From an uncultured Collinsella sp. (GTDB lineage Bacteria; Actinomycetota; Coriobacteriia; Coriobacteriales; Coriobacteriaceae): 38,056 nucleotides of DNA. Position numbers and translations under genes: made by a program. Under the pieces are notes generated by a model. It did no database searches. It had not been told where the DNA came from and saw only the letters and a list, made by a program, of their open reading frames with translations. Location: the NCBI GenBank assembly GCA_902496275.1, contig CABVAC010000017.1, positions 1-38,056 of the forward strand. The letters are read 5' to 3'. Shown piece by piece: positions 23,227 to 31,764 of the stretch. The stretch's first letter is position 1; the number at the start of each line of letters is the position of its first letter.

Positions 23227-23790
23227 ATGCCTACCATTTCTACCGCCGACTTCAAGAACGGCCTCGGTCTCCGCATTAAGGACAAGGTTTACACCATCGT
23301 CGAGTTCCAGCACGTCAAGCCGGGCAAGGGTGGCGCTTTCGTGCGCTACAAGACTCGCGATATCAAGAGCGGTCGTGTCGTTGAGAACACCTGCAACGCC
23401 GGCACCAAGTTCGAGAGCGTCATGCTCACCACCCGTGAGTTCCAGTACCTCTACAACGACGGCACCGACTACATCTTCATGGACAACGAGTCCTACGAGC
23501 AGGTTCCCGTTCCCGAGGACATGGTGGGCGAGAACTCCAAGTGGCTGCGTGAGAACGACATCTGCCAGCTGCTCTTCGCCGACGACGAGCTCATGGGCGT
23601 GACCCCGCCGATGTTCATCGAGACCACCATCGTCCAGACCGACCCGGGCTTTAAGGGCGACACCGTCCAGGGTTCCACCAAGCCGGCCACCATCGACACT
23701 GGCGCTGTCATCCAGGTCCCCATGTACCTCAACGAGGGCGAGGTCATCAAGGTTGACACCCGCGACGGCAAGTTCGTCTCCCGCGTCTAG
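23227..23790 (+). CDS. efp: Elongation factor P
   Basis: A 187-residue translation factor that rescues ribosomes stalled on polyproline. The three beta-barrel domains are of normal length. The tip residue that enters the peptidyl-transferase centre is Lys34 in KPGKGGAFVR, so a lysine-type factor; no modification enzyme is seen in the window. MltG here is rich in proline, but few consecutive prolines occur. The ATG lies downstream of AAGAAAGG. It is the first gene of efp-asp23-nusB-xseB-tlyA-nadK-recN. Confidence 0.96.
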   Translation: MPTISTADFKNGLGLRIKDKVYTIVEFQHVKPGKGGAFVRYKTRDIKSGRVVENTCNAGTKFESVMLTTREFQYLYNDGTDYIFMDNESYEQVPVPEDMVGENSKWLRENDICQLLFADDELMGVTPPMFIETTIVQTDPGFKGDTVQGSTKPATIDTGAVIQVPMYLNEGEVIKVDTRDGKFVSRV

Positions 23791-23814
23791 CAACCAACTC
23801 TTCTAGGAGGACTC

Positions 23815-24177
23815 ATGCCCCAGGAAATCAAGATTGACGGCATCGGCATTTCGCCCGATGTTCTGACCGCCATCGTCTCGCGCGCCGTCACGGATGTCGA
23901 GGGCATCGCCTCCGTGGGCGTCAAGGACCTTGCCACCAACCTTGTCTCCATGATGCTTTCGTCTAAGGCCCCGGCTTCCGAGCCGGCGGTCGAGGCCGAG
24001 GTCATCGGCGACAAGCTTGCACTCACCGTGCGCGTCGTGGTGTTCTTTGGCTATCCGTTCAAGAAACTCGCCGAGGCCGTTCGCGCCGCCGTGGTCACCG
24101 CCATCGATGCCCAGGTGGGCGTCGAGGTCGAGCGCGTTGACGTTTGCATCGACGGCCTCGTTTTCCCCAAGGAGTAA
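23815..24177 (+). CDS. Asp23/Gls24 family envelope stress-response protein
   Basis: A 120-residue protein of the Asp23 (DUF322) family. The typical segments are present: ISPDVLTAIVSRAVTDVEGIASVG near the N terminus and a VRVVVFFGYPFKKLAEAVRAAV stretch in the second half. Family members sit at the membrane in Gram-positive bacteria and help resist cell-envelope stress. AGGAGG lies five bases before the ATG. The efp-asp23-nusB order is conserved in many Gram-positive bacteria. Confidence 0.9.
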   Translation: MPQEIKIDGIGISPDVLTAIVSRAVTDVEGIASVGVKDLATNLVSMMLSSKAPASEPAVEAEVIGDKLALTVRVVVFFGYPFKKLAEAVRAAVVTAIDAQVGVEVERVDVCIDGLVFPKE

Positions 24178-24180
24178 CCT

Positions 24181-24765
24181 TTGAGCCTTAAGGTTTATCG
24201 CGGGCGTACGCTTGCCCGCAGTCAGGCGCTGCAGCTGCTGTTCCAGGCCGAGGCCACGGACAGCCCGCTCGAGCGCGTCCTCGAGGGCGATTTCCTGATC
24301 TCGAAGGGTCCCCTCGACCCCTATGCGCTGGAGCTGTGCCGCGGTGCTTACGAGCATATCGACCGCATCGACTGCGCTCTGCGCGCCGTCGCCAAGAACT
24401 GGGATCTTATGCGCATGCCCGGCGCCGACCGCAATCTGCTGCGTATCGCCGTCTATGAGATGCGTTTCCTCACCGACGAGGAGGTCTCGGACGCCATCGT
24501 GATCAACGAGGCCGTCGAGCTCGCCAAGGCCTATGGCACCGACCAGTCCGCGTCGTTCGTCAACGGCGTGCTGGGCAAGATCGCTCGCAGCGAGGAGCTG
24601 CCGGGCGAGGACTTGTACCAAGAGCTGCTCGCCGAGGATCGCGCTCGCGAGGAGGCCCAGACTGCCGAGGCTGCCGCTAAAGTTGCGGTTGCCCAGGCTG
24701 AGGCTGGTGTGCTGGCCGAGGGCGCGGACGCCGCCGAGACTGATGTCGACTCCGTCGAGGAGTAG
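24181..24765 (+). CDS. nusB: Transcription antitermination protein NusB
   Basis: A 194-residue helical RNA-binding protein that joins NusE (S10) on boxA RNA during rRNA transcription. The family core runs from about residue 8 (GRTLARSQALQLLFQAE) through LLRIAVYEMRFL to the SASFVNGVLGKIA motif near residue 130. Beyond it there is an extra acidic, Ala/Glu-rich tail of about 55 residues that usual NusB proteins lack. The start is TTG at 24181, supported by AAGGAG six bases upstream; no ATG is available in this position. Confidence 0.93.
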   Translation: MSLKVYRGRTLARSQALQLLFQAEATDSPLERVLEGDFLISKGPLDPYALELCRGAYEHIDRIDCALRAVAKNWDLMRMPGADRNLLRIAVYEMRFLTDEEVSDAIVINEAVELAKAYGTDQSASFVNGVLGKIARSEELPGEDLYQELLAEDRAREEAQTAEAAAKVAVAQAEAGVLAEGADAAETDVDSVEE

Positions 24766-24767
24766 CC

Positions 24768-25007
24768 ATGCCAGAGGGTTCCGTCCGCAACTTTGATGAG
24801 ATTTCGGACCGTCTGGACCAGATCATCGCTACCGTTCGCTCCAAGGATACGTCCTTGGAGCGTTCACTCGATCTGTTTGACGAGGCGATTGAGCTGGGCT
24901 CCCGCGCGGTCGATATGGTCGACAAGTTTGAGCTGACGCCTCGTGAGGCCGATAAGCTTGAGCAGGAATACGATGAGGATGCGGCAAACGAATCCCAGGA
25001 TAGCTAG
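24768..25007 (+). CDS. xseB: Exodeoxyribonuclease VII small subunit
   Basis: A 79-residue, two-helix acidic protein. It matches XseB, which binds the large subunit XseA to make a nuclease that degrades single-stranded DNA. The family pattern FDEISDRLDQII and SLERSLDLFDEAIELG is clear. The ATG lies two bases after the nusB stop with GGAG before it. The large-subunit gene xseA, often next to it, is not in this window. Confidence 0.9.
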   Translation: MPEGSVRNFDEISDRLDQIIATVRSKDTSLERSLDLFDEAIELGSRAVDMVDKFELTPREADKLEQEYDEDAANESQDS

Positions 25008-25042
25008 GCCGCATCTCCGGATACGAATGGTTGATGGCATTC

Positions 25043-25846
25043 ATGAAACGCGTGCGTCTTGATGACGAACTGATTTCACAGGGCATCTGCGCCGATCGCG
25101 CGGATGCCCTTCGCACTCTTATGGCCGGCTTGGTCTCGAGTGGCGGCGAGCGCTTGACTTCGCCGGGCCTTAAGGTGACCCCGGGCCTGCCGCTGCACGT
25201 GAAGGGGCGCATTCCCTATGTTGGCCGCGGCGGGCTTAAGCTCGAAGGCGCGCTCGATGCGTTTGGCATCAATCCGACGGGCCTTGCCTGTCTGGATGTG
25301 GGCTGTTCTACCGGCGGCTTTACCGATTGCCTGCTCAAGCGCGGAGCCGCGACCGTTGTCTCGGTGGACGTGGGTCGCGCCCAGTTCGATTGGTCGTTGC
25401 GTCAGGACGATCGCGTGACGCTGCATGAGCGCACGAACGTGACGCAGCTGCCTGAGCTTGGCTATGCTGGCGCCATCGACCTGGCAGTGTGTGATGTCTC
25501 GTTTACCAGCATCGCGAACATTATCGATGCGGTGCTGGCGTGCCTGGCGCCTACGGGTGCATTCTGCACGCTCGTAAAGCCTCAGTTTGAGGCTCCGGCG
25601 GCGCTGGTGGGCGAGGGCGGCATTGTGACCGATCCCGCCGTCCGCCGCGATACACTCGTGGCGGCGATTGAGCTTTTTGCCGCCAAGGGCCTGTTCCCGC
25701 TTGACGTGTGCGTGTCGCCCATCCATGGCGCTAAGGGCAACGTTGAGTTTTTCTTGTACGGCACAAGGTTTGTCCCCGGGGAGCGCGCCGACGATGAGCT
25801 GCAATCCCAGGTATCGGCTTTGAGCGAGAAAGCTGCAACGCTATGA
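25043..25846 (+). CDS. tlyA: TlyA-family rRNA 2'-O-methyltransferase
   Basis: A 267-residue protein with an N-terminal S4 RNA-binding domain (about 1-60) and an FtsJ-like Rossmann methyltransferase. The SAM-binding motif is LDVGCSTGGFTD; catalytic residues of the K-D-K-E type are suggested by GRGGLKLEGAL, DVSFTS and LVKPQFE. Mycobacterial TlyA methylates 16S and 23S rRNA and affects capreomycin sensitivity. I take the ATG at 25043 (MKRVRLDDELISQG, the usual family N terminus); ATG 25034 and TTG 25031 are possible, none with a clear ribosome site. It overlaps nadK by four bases. Confidence 0.92.
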   Translation: MKRVRLDDELISQGICADRADALRTLMAGLVSSGGERLTSPGLKVTPGLPLHVKGRIPYVGRGGLKLEGALDAFGINPTGLACLDVGCSTGGFTDCLLKRGAATVVSVDVGRAQFDWSLRQDDRVTLHERTNVTQLPELGYAGAIDLAVCDVSFTSIANIIDAVLACLAPTGAFCTLVKPQFEAPAALVGEGGIVTDPAVRRDTLVAAIELFAAKGLFPLDVCVSPIHGAKGNVEFFLYGTRFVPGERADDELQSQVSALSEKAATL

Positions 25847-26703
25847 AGGTCTTTCTGGTTCCCAATTACTACAAGCAAGAGGCGGTCGAGAGTGGCCTGA
25901 TGCTCGAGCTTTGGCTTTCGCGCCAGGGCTACGAGGTCGCATGGGCGGCCGATCAGCGATCGAAGATTCAAAGCACGCCTGATATTGACGGCTCAGATCT
26001 GGTCATTACACTCGGCGGCGACGGTACGTTGCTGCGCGCTGCCCGCATCCTCAACCATCGCGAGATTCCTATCCTTGGTCTTTCCTATGGTCACCTGGGC
26101 TTTTTAACTGCTGCGAGCCCCGAGGAGCGCGACATTCTGCAGGTCGTGAGCGATGCTCTGTCCGGTGAGCTCCACGTGAGCCGCCGCGCCACCATCGCCG
26201 CGGATATCGTGTCCGTGCGCGAAGACGGCACGAAGGATGTCGTGCGCACGTTTGCCCTCAACGATATGGCACTTACGCGCGGCCCCCTGTCCGATATGGT
26301 TGAGTTTGACATCACGGTGTCCGGCCATCATATTGATCGCCTGCGCGGCGATGGTGTGGTCGTATCGACGGCGACCGGCTCCACCGGCTACGCGCTTTCC
26401 GCCGGCGGTCCCATTGTCAGCCCCGATTACACGGGCATGGTCTGTGTGCCCATCGCCCCGCATACCATTCAGGCTCGCGCTTTTTTGACCTCGCCGAGTG
26501 ATGTAGTCGAGATCTTTATGTCCGATGATCGCCCGAGTGTGCCGGCCATTGCCATCGACGGACAGTTTATTACCTGCGACGGCACGGTTGAGAGCGTGGC
26601 TGTGCGCCGTGGTCCCGGCGATGTACTGCTGCTGGATTACGGTCCCGAAAGCTTCTATAACTCGGTGAGCCGCGTGTTCTACGGAGTCCGTCATGATCGA
26701 TGA
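25843..26703 (+). CDS. nadK: NAD kinase
   Basis: A 286-residue kinase that phosphorylates NAD to NADP. The GGDGT motif is at residues 58-62. The second motif is ALNDMALTRG, and the third STATGSTGYALSAGGPI, which forms part of the NAD pocket. The start codon overlaps the tlyA stop and the stop overlaps recN by 11 bases, so tlyA-nadK-recN is one translationally coupled unit. This order is typical of actinobacteria. Confidence 0.95.
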   Translation: MKVFLVPNYYKQEAVESGLMLELWLSRQGYEVAWAADQRSKIQSTPDIDGSDLVITLGGDGTLLRAARILNHREIPILGLSYGHLGFLTAASPEERDILQVVSDALSGELHVSRRATIAADIVSVREDGTKDVVRTFALNDMALTRGPLSDMVEFDITVSGHHIDRLRGDGVVVSTATGSTGYALSAGGPIVSPDYTGMVCVPIAPHTIQARAFLTSPSDVVEIFMSDDRPSVPAIAIDGQFITCDGTVESVAVRRGPGDVLLLDYGPESFYNSVSRVFYGVRHDR

Positions 26704-28321
26704 GCTGCAGGTTTCCAATATCGCGCTCATTCGCGAGGCGACGCTGGTGCCGAGTGCGGGCCTGACTGTCCTGACCGGCGAGACCGGCGCCGGTAAGACC
26801 GCGCTGCTCTCGGCCCTCATGCTTATTTTGGGCGAGCGCGCGGATTCATCGACGGTGCGCGAGGGCGAGGCGCTGGCGAGCGTCGAGGCGCGCTTGTTCG
26901 ACGGCCCGCACGACACGGAGGGCTTTACCGTGCAGCGCAGCCTTTCTGCCGAGGGTCGCAGCCGCGTCAAGATTGATGGTCGCATTGCCAGCGTGCGCGA
27001 GCTTTCCGAGCGCGTCGGCGTGATGATGGATCTGTGCGGCCAGCATGAACATCAGCGCCTGCTCGATCCGGCACATCATGTTGCCATGGTCGATGCCTGG
27101 GCTGGTCGCTCTGCGTTCGAGGCGCTGGAAAAGTACCGTGCCTGCTTTAAGGCGTCGCGTGCGGCTGCCAAGGAGGTCCGTCGCGTAGAGGAGGCGTCGC
27201 GTGCGCAGGGGAGTCGCGTCGAGGAGGCGCGCTTCGCCCTGGAGCGTATCGCCGAGGTCGACCCCAAGCCGGGTGAGTATGAGGAGCTCGAGGAGCTGCT
27301 GCCGCGCTCCGAGCATGCCGAGGTGCTGGTGGCGACGGCCAACGATGCCCATGCATCGCTTACTTCCGAAGGGGGAGCGCTCGATGCCGTGAACGGCGCC
27401 GTGGCAGAACTGTCGCGCATGGCTACCGTCGATCGCAAACTGGGTGACATCGCCGACGCACTTTCGGATGCCTGCATCTCACTCGAGGATTGCGCCAACG
27501 AGCTGCGTGCTTATCGCGATGGCGTTGCGTTCGATCCTCGCGAGCTTGCTCGCATGCGCGAGCGGTATTCCGACCTTAAGGGACTTCTGCGGCAGTGGGG
27601 TCCCACCATGGACGATGTATTTGCCATGCGTGACCGCTCGCGGGAGTTGTTATCGCTGGTGGACGATGGTGACGAGCAGATTAGGAAGGCACGCGAGGCA
27701 CTTGGCGCGGCGGAGCGCGAACTGTTCGCTGCTGCCAAGGCGCTTAAGCGCGCACGCAATACGGCGGCCCCGCGTTTTTGTCACGAGGTGGGCCGTCAGA
27801 TGGCACGCCTCGAGATGGGCGGCGCTGAGCTGATCTGGGAGTCGCGTGATCTTCCGCGTGCCGAGTGGACGCCGGCGGGGCCTTCGAGCTACGAGCTTCT
27901 GTATCGCAGCGGCGCCGGATTGACGCCGCGCCCTCTGCGCCGCATTGCCTCGGGCGGCGAGCTGAGCCGCGTGATGCTGGCGAGCAAGGTGGTCTTGGGT
28001 AATGCTGACGGCGTCGACACACTGGTATTTGACGAGGTCGATGCCGGTGTCGGCGGCTCCACGGCTCGCGCTCTTGCTGGTGTGCTGGCCGATCTTGCCG
28101 CTACGCATCAAGTGATTGTCGTAACCCACTTGGCGCAAGTCGCCGTCATGGCCGACAAGCATTATGTTGTCAGCAAGGAGCCGGGCGATGTTCCCCAGAC
28201 GCATTTGGACGAGGTAACCGGCGAAGCGCGTACCGCCGAGATCGCCCGCATGCTCAGCGGCGATCAGTCCGAGGCAAGCTTGGCCCACGCAAAGCAGATG
28301 CTCGAAGAAGCTCGAGGTTAG
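26693..28321 (+). CDS. recN: DNA repair protein RecN
   Basis: A 542-residue SMC-like ATPase that acts early in double-strand break repair. Walker A GETGAGKT is at residues 29-36, the LCGQHEHQRLLDP segment follows, a coiled coil occupies the middle, and the C-terminal head has the ABC signature ASGGELSR and Walker B LVFDEVDAGVGG. All parts are present and length is normal. The start lies 11 bases inside nadK. It ends the seven-gene efp operon, before a bidirectional terminator. Confidence 0.95.
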   Translation: MIDELQVSNIALIREATLVPSAGLTVLTGETGAGKTALLSALMLILGERADSSTVREGEALASVEARLFDGPHDTEGFTVQRSLSAEGRSRVKIDGRIASVRELSERVGVMMDLCGQHEHQRLLDPAHHVAMVDAWAGRSAFEALEKYRACFKASRAAAKEVRRVEEASRAQGSRVEEARFALERIAEVDPKPGEYEELEELLPRSEHAEVLVATANDAHASLTSEGGALDAVNGAVAELSRMATVDRKLGDIADALSDACISLEDCANELRAYRDGVAFDPRELARMRERYSDLKGLLRQWGPTMDDVFAMRDRSRELLSLVDDGDEQIRKAREALGAAERELFAAAKALKRARNTAAPRFCHEVGRQMARLEMGGAELIWESRDLPRAEWTPAGPSSYELLYRSGAGLTPRPLRRIASGGELSRVMLASKVVLGNADGVDTLVFDEVDAGVGGSTARALAGVLADLAATHQVIVVTHLAQVAVMADKHYVVSKEPGDVPQTHLDEVTGEARTAEIARMLSGDQSEASLAHAKQMLEEARG

Positions 28322-28339
28322 GTCGTAACAGCGGTGTTG

Positions 28340-28372
28340 GTGGGACAAAATAGACTGAATTTTTTGTCCCAC
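28340..28372. terminator. Bidirectional terminator between recN and the RpiR gene
   Basis: A perfect 11-base stem, GTGGGACAAAA (28340-28350) with TTTTGTCCCAC (28362-28372), loop TAGACTGAATT. AAAA/TTTT at the inner end and its position between two converging genes (stops at 28321 and 28381) fit a shared terminator. The GGGAC/GTCCC arms recall the palindrome at 31596-31668. Confidence 0.7.
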
Positions 28373-28380
28373 TACGCGTT

Positions 28381-29238
28381 TTACTCAACGACCTTGTCCG
28401 GCTGGATGAGCTCCTCGTAGTAGCTGATATGCTCACGCGCGTCTTCAATCTCGGGCAGCAGGAAGTTGTAGATGACTTCGATGATCATCGTGGCGCTGAT
28501 CTTGGAGAACGCAAAGTCGCCCGTCGTCAGCAGCGCTTCGTGGTTGACGGTATTAAACGTGTAGTCTGCCAGGCGCGCGAGCGGGGATTTGCTGTCGCTG
28601 CTGATGACGACTACGGTTGCGCCGCAGTCGCGAGCCGCTTTTGCCATGCGATTCAGTCGGCGCGATTTGCCGGAGTTTGAGATGAGCACGATGACGTCAC
28701 CCGGGCGCAACGTGAGCGCAAAGCCGATTGATGTCTCGCTAATGGTGCTCGCCATGCAGCGCAGGCCCAGCTGCGAGAACTTAAACGTCGCATCGAGCGC
28801 GACCGCGTTCGTATTGCCCACAGCTGCAAACTCAATAACCCCTGCATGCTTAAAGGCATGCACAACAGCCGCCAGCGTATCGTGGTCGATTCCGTCGATG
28901 GTCGCATTAAGCTCGCTCACCTTGGCAGCCAGGATGTTCTTGAGGCTCTGCTCCATATTGTCGAGCGAGACCTCGTCGGTCAGGCCCTCGTTGCGCTGGC
29001 TTTCCAAATCCCTCGCCAACGAAAACTGAAAGCTGCGGAAGCTGCCAAAGCTCAGCTTGCGGCAGAAGCGCGAAACGGTCGCCTCGGACGTGGCAGCGGC
29101 GCGTGAGAGCTGAGCCGCCGTGAGGCGTGGAGCCTCGGACTGGTGCTCCAATATATAGTCGACAATGCGCTGCTCGGACTCGCTGTATCCCTGATGGGTG
29201 CTAATGAGGGAAAGTGCGCTCTTGCTACTATCGGTCAT
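28381..29238 (-). CDS. RpiR-family transcriptional regulator (HTH plus SIS domain)
   Basis: A 285-residue regulator. An N-terminal RpiR-type helix-turn-helix (about 1-77, containing LSRAAATSEATVSRFCRKLSFGSF) is joined to a sugar-phosphate-binding SIS domain (about 115-250, with VIVLISNSGKSRRL and VVISSDSKSPLA). Such regulators sense phosphosugars. I choose ATG at 29238 (MTDSSKSAL) because AGGAG lies seven bases upstream; a start at 29286 would overlap the -10 box. It is divergent from the fructose PTS permease and probably controls it, and itself, through the palindromes in the shared upstream region. Confidence 0.88.
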   Translation of the reverse strand: MTDSSKSALSLISTHQGYSESEQRIVDYILEHQSEAPRLTAAQLSRAAATSEATVSRFCRKLSFGSFRSFQFSLARDLESQRNEGLTDEVSLDNMEQSLKNILAAKVSELNATIDGIDHDTLAAVVHAFKHAGVIEFAAVGNTNAVALDATFKFSQLGLRCMASTISETSIGFALTLRPGDVIVLISNSGKSRRLNRMAKAARDCGATVVVISSDSKSPLARLADYTFNTVNHEALLTTGDFAFSKISATMIIEVIYNFLLPEIEDAREHISYYEELIQPDKVVE

Positions 29239-29286
29239 GGATGGCTCCTGGTTGGCATGAAAATCTAGCTTGATTTGCAATGCCAT

Positions 29287-29292
29287 AGTATA
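29287..29292 (-). promoter_or_regulatory. -10 box of the RpiR gene
   Basis: TATACT on the minus strand, about 50 bases before the ATG at 29238. No -35 box of good match is at the usual distance, which may mean the promoter needs an activator. Confidence 0.45.
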
Positions 29293-29340
29293 CGGGCATT
29301 TTCAATTACAAGATACACCTTGCCGTTTCAAGTGTTGATG

Positions 29341-29396
29341 GTAAACTTTCACTTACCGTTTACGGTTATGAAAGAACCTTTCACCGGAGATTTTCA
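29341..29396. promoter_or_regulatory. Candidate operators in the regulator/PTS intergenic region
   Basis: Two short palindromes lie side by side: GTAAAC (29341-29346) with GTTTAC (29358-29363), and TGAAAG-AAC-CTTTCA at 29369-29383. AGATTTTCA at 29388-29396 also appears inverted as TGAAAATCT at 29258-29266. The TGAAA/TTTCA half-site recurs several more times between 29258 and 29396. They lie between the divergent genes and are the best places for RpiR or a catabolite regulator to bind. The repeats are seen; binding is inferred. Confidence 0.45.
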
Positions 29397-29510
29397 CCTT
29401 GTGTCTTCTCACGCGGACGGTAGGTTGGTATCTTTCAGTTGTGGAAAAACGCGCATCAAAGCGCGTGTAGGGGAGCGCTCGCGGGCGCTGTACTCAAGAA
29501 GGAGGGACAC

Positions 29511-31514
29511 ATGGCTAAGTTTGACATCATCGCCGCGACCGGTTGCCCGACCGGCATTGCGCACACCTTCATGGCGAAGGAGGCGCTGGAGAAGGCAGCT
29601 GCCGAGCGCGGTCTGACCATTAAGGTCGAGACTCATGGCCAGGTCGGTGTCGAGAACGAGCTCACCAAGAGTGAGATCGCTGGTGCCAAGGCCGTCGTCG
29701 TCGCAGCCGACAAGGATGTCCAGGCTGAGCGTTTCGCCGGCAAGCCCATGGTTTCCGTTGGTGTTTCCAAGGCCCTGTCCGTCGAGGCTGCCGGTAAGCT
29801 GATCGACCGCGCCCTCGCCGCCAAGGGCGACGACACCGTTGCGGCTGCTGCCGATGTCGAGGATGAGGTCGAGGAGAAGGAGTCCATCGGTCACATCATC
29901 TACAAGCACCTCATGAACGGCGTCAGCCACATGCTGGTCTTCGTCGTTGCCGGTGGTGTTCTGACCGCCGTCTCGTTCCTGTGGGGCATTACGTCCTTCG
30001 ATTCGACGGCGTCTGACTACAACAGCTTTGCTGCGATGCTCAAGATCATCGGCGGCATTGCCATGAACCTCATGGTTCCGGTGCTTTCCGCTTACATCGC
30101 CGAATCCATCGGCAAGCGCCCGGCGCTCGTCCCCGGTTTTGTTGCCGGTATGATCGCCATCCAGGGCCTGCCTGTTAACGCCGAGACCGGCATGATCGAC
30201 GCCGGTGGCGCCGGTGTGGGCTTCGGCTTCCTGGGCGGCATCGTCGGCGGCTTCCTCGCCGGTTATGTCATCCTGCTGCTCGAGAAGGTCTTTGCCGGTC
30301 TGCCCAAGAACCTGGACGGCCTCAAGGCTATCTTCCTGTACCCGCTGTTCTCGACGGCTATCGTCGGCCTGGTCATGCTCGGCATTTCCGGCCCCATGGC
30401 TGCCATCAACACCGCCATGATGGACTTCCTCAAGGGCCTGTCCGCCTCTGGCGCCGTTGTACTGGGTCTTGCCATTGGCTGCATGTGCGCCTTTGACATG
30501 GGCGGCCCGGTCAACAAGGCTGCTTACGTCACCGGTACTGCTATGCTCACCGAGGCTTTGGCCGCCGGTGTTGGCACCGATACCTACAACTTCGGCACCA
30601 ACTTCATGGCTGCCGTCTCCGCCGCCTGCATCGTTCCGCCGCTGATCACCACCTTTGCCGTCGTTGTCGGCAAGAAGTATTTCAGCCAGGAGGATCACGA
30701 CGCCGGTGTCGTCAACCTCATCCTTGGTTGCACCCACATCACCGAGGGCGCCATTCCGTTCATGACCAAGAACATCTGGCCCGTCATGCCCATCATGATG
30801 CTCGGTTCCTCTATCGCTTCGATCCTGACCATTATGTTCAACGTTCACGATCCGGCGCCTCACGGTGGCTTCCTGGTCCTGCCCGTTGTCGAGAACGGTC
30901 CGCTTTGGGTCCTCGCTATCCTCATCGGCGCTGTGGTCGGTGGCATCCTGTTCGTGGCCTTCAAGAAGTACGACTTCGAGAAGAATCAGAAGGCCGCTCC
31001 TGCAGCCAAGCCGGTTGAGGCTCCCAAGGCCGCTGCTGTCGAGGCCCCCAAGGCCGAGGCTGCCGACTTCGTGAAGGTCGAGAATGTCTTTGTCGTCGAG
31101 GACTTCGCTTCTCGTGACGAGGCTCTGAGCTTCGTTTCCAACCAGGCCGTCAAGGCAGGTATCGCCAGCGACGCCGACGCCGTGATGAACGCCTTCCTGG
31201 CCCGCGAGGCCGAGGGCACCACGGGCATGATGGAGGGCTTCGCCATCCCGCATGCCAAGTCCGACGCCATTACCGAGGCTGCCGTCATCGTCGTCAAGGA
31301 CGAGTCCGGCGTGACCGGTTGGGACACCATGGACGGCGCTCCCGTCAACGTGGCTATCGCCCTGCTCATCCCCGGTGCCCAGGCCGGCACCACGCACCTC
31401 AAGATCCTGTCCAAAGTTGCCGAGGCGCTCATGGACGAGGACTTCCGTGCCACCGTCAAGGGTTCCACCGACGCCGCCGAGATCGCCAAGACGATCAACG
31501 CCCGCCTGGTCTAA
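29511..31514 (+). CDS. fruA: PTS fructose transporter, EIIBCA fusion
   Basis: A 667-residue permease that takes up fructose and releases it as fructose 1-phosphate. The domain order is B-C-A: EIIB (1-100) with phospho-Cys12 in ATGCPTGIAHTFMA, a membrane EIIC (about 125-480) with ten or so helices, an Ala/Pro/Lys-rich linker (485-515), and EIIA (520-667) with phospho-His581 in AIPHAKSDAI. It accepts phosphate from HPr, which is encoded downstream. The start at 29511 is preceded by GGAGGG; a longer frame from 29439 is unlikely. The 5' leader has two short hairpins, ACGCGC/GCGCGT (29449-29466) and AGCGC/GCGCT. A terminator follows. Confidence 0.94.
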   Translation: MAKFDIIAATGCPTGIAHTFMAKEALEKAAAERGLTIKVETHGQVGVENELTKSEIAGAKAVVVAADKDVQAERFAGKPMVSVGVSKALSVEAAGKLIDRALAAKGDDTVAAAADVEDEVEEKESIGHIIYKHLMNGVSHMLVFVVAGGVLTAVSFLWGITSFDSTASDYNSFAAMLKIIGGIAMNLMVPVLSAYIAESIGKRPALVPGFVAGMIAIQGLPVNAETGMIDAGGAGVGFGFLGGIVGGFLAGYVILLLEKVFAGLPKNLDGLKAIFLYPLFSTAIVGLVMLGISGPMAAINTAMMDFLKGLSASGAVVLGLAIGCMCAFDMGGPVNKAAYVTGTAMLTEALAAGVGTDTYNFGTNFMAAVSAACIVPPLITTFAVVVGKKYFSQEDHDAGVVNLILGCTHITEGAIPFMTKNIWPVMPIMMLGSSIASILTIMFNVHDPAPHGGFLVLPVVENGPLWVLAILIGAVVGGILFVAFKKYDFEKNQKAAPAAKPVEAPKAAAVEAPKAEAADFVKVENVFVVEDFASRDEALSFVSNQAVKAGIASDADAVMNAFLAREAEGTTGMMEGFAIPHAKSDAITEAAVIVVKDESGVTGWDTMDGAPVNVAIALLIPGAQAGTTHLKILSKVAEALMDEDFRATVKGSTDAAEIAKTINARLV

Positions 31515-31551
31515 TTCCACGGTACGCGAATAACATCGCCCCCCTGTATAT

Positions 31552-31586
31552 AAGGCGGAGTCCCTCTCCAGGGCCTCCGCCTTTTT
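31552..31586 (+). terminator. Intrinsic terminator of the PTS permease gene
   Basis: AAGGCGGAG (31552-31560) pairs with CTCCGCCTT (31575-31583), with an inner TCCC/AGGG-type helix, followed by TTTC. It lies about 40 bases after the permease stop. Confidence 0.85.
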
Positions 31587-31595
31587 CATCCCCAA

Positions 31596-31668
31596 ATAAG
31601 TTGCGGTGAAATAGGGACTGTTTAAACGATTCAACCCCAAATTCAGTCCCTATTTCACCGCAACTTAT
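31596..31668. repeat. Perfect 25-bp inverted repeat (MITE- or REP-like)
   Basis: The arms 31596-31620 and 31644-31668 are exact reverse complements over 25 bases, starting ATAAGTTGCGG and ending with GGGACTG at the loop. The loop is 23 bases. It follows the permease terminator and has no T run of its own, so it is not simply a terminator. A dispersed non-coding repeat is the likeliest reading. Confidence 0.7.
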
Positions 31669-31764
31669 AAAAGGGCATAGAGAGGGCTGCCTATCGAGTC
31701 TTTGTCGCGAACAGGTCATTAGCCAGAATTCCGTTCGCACGATATTACTCTGGACCGACCGAGT

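Noticed and set aside
29409..31640. A 743-codon open frame opposite the PTS permease gene
   Set aside because: Antisense shadow; it runs through the permease terminator and the leader hairpins and the product is low-complexity.
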